Assembly (NCBI GenBank): GCA_002505345.1
Contig: DAUY01000004.1
Location: 1-62,217, forward strand
Source: Methanomassiliicoccaceae archaeon UBA370
GTDB taxonomy: Archaea > Thermoplasmatota > Thermoplasmata > Methanomassiliicoccales > Methanomethylophilaceae
Reading direction: 5' to 3'
DNA: 62,217 nucleotides
Program-made: the position numbers and the translations under genes
Notes under the pieces: model-generated
The model's database searches: none
What the model saw: only the letters and a program-made list of their open reading frames with translations
What the model was told of the DNA's origin: nothing
Part shown: positions 59,751 through 62,217 of the stretch, one piece after another
Layout of the letters: every line of letters begins with the position of its first letter
Position numbering within the stretch: the stretch's first letter is position 1

Positions 59751-61163
59751 TTACCTCTTCGAGGTCATCTTGCGGAAGATCTCGCAGCAGTTGATCTCGA
59801 TGTCGAGGAGCTTCTCGATGTTCATCTTCGCAGCGATGCCTCTGGGTGCTCCGGGGAGTCCCACGGTCACTCCGATCCCGAGCGCTTCGCGGAGGTCCCT
59901 CATCACGTATACGTCGGTCAGGTCGAGCACGGACACTCCGAGCTTCTTGGCGACGTATTCCTTCGCGGCGGGGGTCTTCATCTTTCTGGCGAACTGCATC
60001 CTGGCGACAAGGTCTCCGGAGGTCCTGATGCCTCCGAGTCCGGAAGCCATCATGTGGGCGATCGACATGCCGGCGGGGTCGCCGACACCGATCTAAATTC
60101 CGTCGACCTTGGCCACTTCGACCATGGCTTTGCTGCAGCGGGTGACCGCCTCTGCGGGAGGGGTCTCCAGCATGGGTATTCCGCCGACTCCCATTCCCAT
60201 GTTCACATGGCAGGGCAGGTTGGACTTCTTCTCGCACTCTTTGATGAGGGCCACCGAGTAGGCCATGTTCCAGGCCAGGGATTTTCCGGACTTGGTATTG
60301 GTGACCGGTCCGAAGACGTCGACACCGGCCATCTCTGCGAGCTTTGCCTGATCGTGAGGGTATATTCCCGCAACGTCTTGTCCCTTGTAGTCGAGCATCC
60401 CGTGAATTCCGATGACATTCTCGCTGGACATTCCCACCATGGTCTGTGCCTCGGGGCGGGCCTTCTTGAGCAGCTCCACTCCTCTGAGCACCGACAGGAA
60501 ATCTCCGTCGCCGGCGGACGCGGTCGTATCGAAGTTGAATCCGTCGGACCCGGCCTCCTGCATCTTGACCCCCATGAACTCGATGTCCCTGGTCATCATG
60601 TCCATCGCCTTCTCCATCTCGGACTGGGCTTCCTCTATCTTTCCCTCCCTCATAAGGTCGGGCGGGTTTCCGAAGGGTCCGTCGGGCTCGTAGTACAGGC
60701 CCATGTTGGGCATGGCGCCGTAGAAGAAGGGAACGATCATGCTGTTCTGCATGTCTTCCATCTTCTGCATCTGCATCGCTATGACCGCTTTCAGCGGCTT
60801 GACGCTGTAGTTGTTGTCGAGGCTTCCGAATTCGAAGGTGTCCATCGAAAGGGCGCGCTCGTGCACCTGGGCGGCCGCCAGTGCGGACATCTCTATGCCG
60901 CAGCCGCTGCTTCCGCTGTCACCGGTGAACTTGTTCTGAGCTCCGTCGTTCGAAAGGACGACCTCGTTTCCGGGCTCGACGCTGACTATCCTGTTGCGGT
61001 CGCATACGATGTCGCAGAGCATTGCCAGCTCTTCAGAGGTGAGGTCCGGGACATTTCCGACCTCTACCGCCTCCGCCATTCCCGCCTGCAGATCGTCGAT
61101 TATCTTCTCGCGTGTGCAGAATATCCTTTTTCCGTCTCCCATGTATGTGAGGTATTCGGCCAT
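59751..61163 (-). CDS. mtbB: Dimethylamine:corrinoid methyltransferase with pyrrolysine
   Basis: Transfers a methyl group from dimethylamine to the Co(I) corrinoid protein MtbC, starting methylotrophic methanogenesis. One frame of 470 codons is interrupted only by an amber codon at 60095-60093 (codon 357). The flanking text VDGI-(Pyl)-IGVGDPAGM matches Methanosarcina MtbB, where pyrrolysine occupies the same place (about residue 356), and the remaining 113 residues (ending FRKMTSKR) match its C-terminus. Ordinary annotation would split it into two fragments. ATG 61163 is six bases after the mtbC stop. The pyl genes are outside the window. Confidence 0.96.
60093..60095 (-). other. In-frame UAG read as pyrrolysine
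   Basis: On the minus strand the codons read ATT-TAG-ATC inside mtbB. The reading frame stays open for 113 codons after it and ends with TAA. The residue is expected to bind and activate the methylamine in the TIM-barrel centre. Confidence 0.95.
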
Positions 61164-61169
61164 TTCCGT

Positions 61170-61814
61170 TCACCCCAGGAGGGCTTTGGCCCTGTCCACC
61201 TGCTCGGAGGCTGACTCGCTGTAGCAGTCTGCACCGATCTTGTCGGCCCACGTCTGCGTGACCGGCGCCCCGCCGACCATCACTTTGACGTCGTCTCTGA
61301 GGCCGGCGTCCTTGAGCATGCCGATGATGTCCCTCTGGACGGTCATCGTCGTGGTCATAAGAGCGGACAGTCCCATCATGGAGCATCCGTTGTCCTTTAC
61401 CTGTGCGATGAAATCCTTGGAAGGGACGTCCCTTCCCAGGTCGACCACGTCGAAACCTCCGCACTGGAGCATCGTGGAGCAGATCGACTTGCCTATGTCA
61501 TGGACGTCGCCTTCGACGGTGCCCATGCACACTTTGGCGAGCTTTGTGCCGACCTGGTCCTTCGGGAGGTCCGCCTCAAGTGCTTTGACGGCCGCGGACA
61601 TCCCGTTCGCCGCGCTCAGCACGTGGGGGAGGAACAGCTTCCCCCTCTCGAACAGCACTCCGACCTCGCTCATCCCGGCGCCCATGGCCTCGATTATGTC
61701 CGTGGCCTCCATGCCGGCGGCTTTAGCGTCCGCGGCGGCCTTCTGTATGCCGGGGACCTTGTACGCTACCATCGCCGCTGCGATGGCTTTTCTCTCGTTT
61801 TCAAAACTTGTCAT
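61170..61814 (-). CDS. mtbC: Dimethylamine-cognate corrinoid protein
   Basis: Carries the methyl group from MtbB to the methylcobamide:CoM methyltransferase. The 214 aa have a helical N-terminal cap (about 1-85) and a B12 domain with the cobalt-ligand motif EGDVHDIGK (Asp-x-His-x-x-Gly), SALMTTTM and GGAPVTQTWA. GGAGACAATAATAATG is a good ribosome site and start. Lies between mtbB and the mttC-like gene; a strong intercistronic hairpin separates it from the latter. Assignment to dimethylamine rests on adjacency to mtbB. Confidence 0.93.
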   Translation of the reverse strand: MTSFENERKAIAAAMVAYKVPGIQKAAADAKAAGMEATDIIEAMGAGMSEVGVLFERGKLFLPHVLSAANGMSAAVKALEADLPKDQVGTKLAKVCMGTVEGDVHDIGKSICSTMLQCGGFDVVDLGRDVPSKDFIAQVKDNGCSMMGLSALMTTTMTVQRDIIGMLKDAGLRDDVKVMVGGAPVTQTWADKIGADCYSESASEQVDRAKALLG

Positions 61815-61841
61815 TATTATTGTCTCCTTGATTTTTAATGT

Positions 61842-61860
61842 GGCCGGGCTGCGCCCGGCC
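61842..61860 (-). promoter_or_regulatory. Intercistronic hairpin between mttC-like gene and mtbC
   Basis: GGCCGGGC and GCCCGGCC form a perfect 8-bp stem with a 3-base loop in the 52-base gap. On the minus strand it is followed by ACATTAAAAATC, not a clean T-tract, so it may be a partial terminator, an RNA-processing site or a stabilising 3' end. Confidence 0.5.
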
Positions 61861-61866
61861 TTGTTT

Positions 61867-62217
61867 TCAGCCTTTCACCTTTGCGACCATCTTATTGACG
61901 CAATCGGTGGCGTTCTCCGAGTAGACGTCGGCACCGATCTCCTCGCACCACTGCTGTGTCGTCGGCGCACCGCCGATGTTGGTGATGACCTTGTCCCTGA
62001 CGCCTTCCTCCTTGAGGAGCTCCTCGAAGGTCTTCTGGTTGACCATGGTGGACGTCATGAGCGCGGACGTACCGACGGCCTTCGGCTTGTCGTTCTTGAC
62101 GGCCGCGACGATGTCCTTGACGGGGATGTCCCTGCCCATGTTGACGACGTTGAAACCGGCGACCTTCAGCATGATGGCCACGATGTCCTTGCCTATCGAG
62201 TGGATGTCCCCCTCGAT
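61867..62217 (-). CDS. mttC: Methylamine corrinoid protein, probably trimethylamine type (5' end cut off)
   Basis: The gene runs out of the window; 116 C-terminal residues are visible. They begin IEGDIHSIGKDIVAIMLKVA, containing the cobalt-binding Asp-x-His-x-x-Gly, then SALMTSTMVNQ and GGAPTTQQWCEEIGADVYSENATD. The IEGDIHSIGKDIV stretch resembles Methanosarcina MttC more than MtmC, so trimethylamine is the likely cognate substrate. The mttB gene would be expected just beyond the window edge. Paralogue of mtbC. Confidence 0.85.
   Translation of the reverse strand: MEGDIHSIGKDIVAIMLKVAGFNVVNMGRDIPVKDIVAAVKNDKPKAVGTSALMTSTMVNQKTFEELLKEEGVRDKVITNIGGAPTTQQWCEEIGADVYSENATDCVNKMVAKVKG

Noticed and set aside
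59751..60068. A separate 105-aa gene downstream of mtbB
   Set aside because: It is the C-terminal part of MtbB after the in-frame amber codon, matching the family end to end, not an independent gene.

Overview
The window is from a methylotrophic methanogen of the order Methanomassiliicoccales (Thermoplasmata lineage). The evidence is archaeal informational genes (PolB, RadB, aIF-1A, RpoF, L15e, L21e, S15, thermosome, fibrillarin, Pus10, KEOPS subunits), promoters with TATA boxes, and a methylamine methyltransferase locus at the right end. There, a dimethylamine methyltransferase (mtbB) carries an in-frame amber codon at the pyrrolysine position. None of the roughly 70 stop codons I checked is TAG, which fits a genome that decodes UAG as pyrrolysine. 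The GC content and bacterial-type acquisitions (GrpE-DnaK-DnaJ, glutamine synthetase III, ProBA, sodium/alanine symporter) would suit a gut or rumen member such as Methanomethylophilaceae, but that is inference.

Layout. 0-4.8 kb: a small DUF6951 gene pair, tRNA-Pro, two AIM24-family paralogues around rdgB-bud32, and radB. 4.9-11.6 kb: a complete diaminopimelate-aminotransferase lysine operon headed by an Lrp-type regulator (lrp-dapA-dapB-lysC-lysA-dapF-dapL). 11.6-19 kb: pgk-gapdh, ilvB-ilvC, a cyclophilin-like protein, an M24 peptidase and aspartate dehydrogenase. 19-21.6 kb: archease, a formyltransferase and a HAD-like protein with a lost catalytic motif. 21.8-30.4 kb: a translation, ribosome-assembly and transcription operon (aIF-1A, Rio1, Dim2, Pus10, L21e, RpoF, DUF655, KsgA), then YchF-like GTPase and PolB. 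30.4-42 kb: L15e, a ThiI-like protein with a broken PP-loop, TauE/DUF1634, a phosphohexomutase-like protein without its catalytic serine, a JAMM protein, an NADP phosphatase/NAD kinase fusion, fibrillarin, S15, a RecJ-like DHH protein and Kae1. 42-54 kb: a symporter, proBA, grpE-dnaK-dnaJ, thermosome and glnN. 54-58.7 kb: an uncharacterised five-gene operon (TPR/zinc, zinc-ribbon, membrane, coiled-coil, SPFH plus two zinc ribbons). 58.7-62.2 kb: a possible cysteine-rich micro-ORF, apt, mtbB, mtbC and a truncated mttC-like gene.

The strongest candidate for an undescribed system is the 54.1-58.7 kb operon. Its parts recall membrane-stress or membrane-microdomain islands built on SPFH proteins. 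Three separate metabolic-family proteins have lost their catalytic motifs (ThiI-like, phosphohexomutase-like, COG4030/HAD-like), which suggests repurposing. Two genes appear to use CTG start codons. Five tRNA genes are present (Pro-TGG, Glu-TTC, Leu-CAG, Val-GAC, Ser-CGA). I see no CRISPR array, insertion sequence or rRNA.
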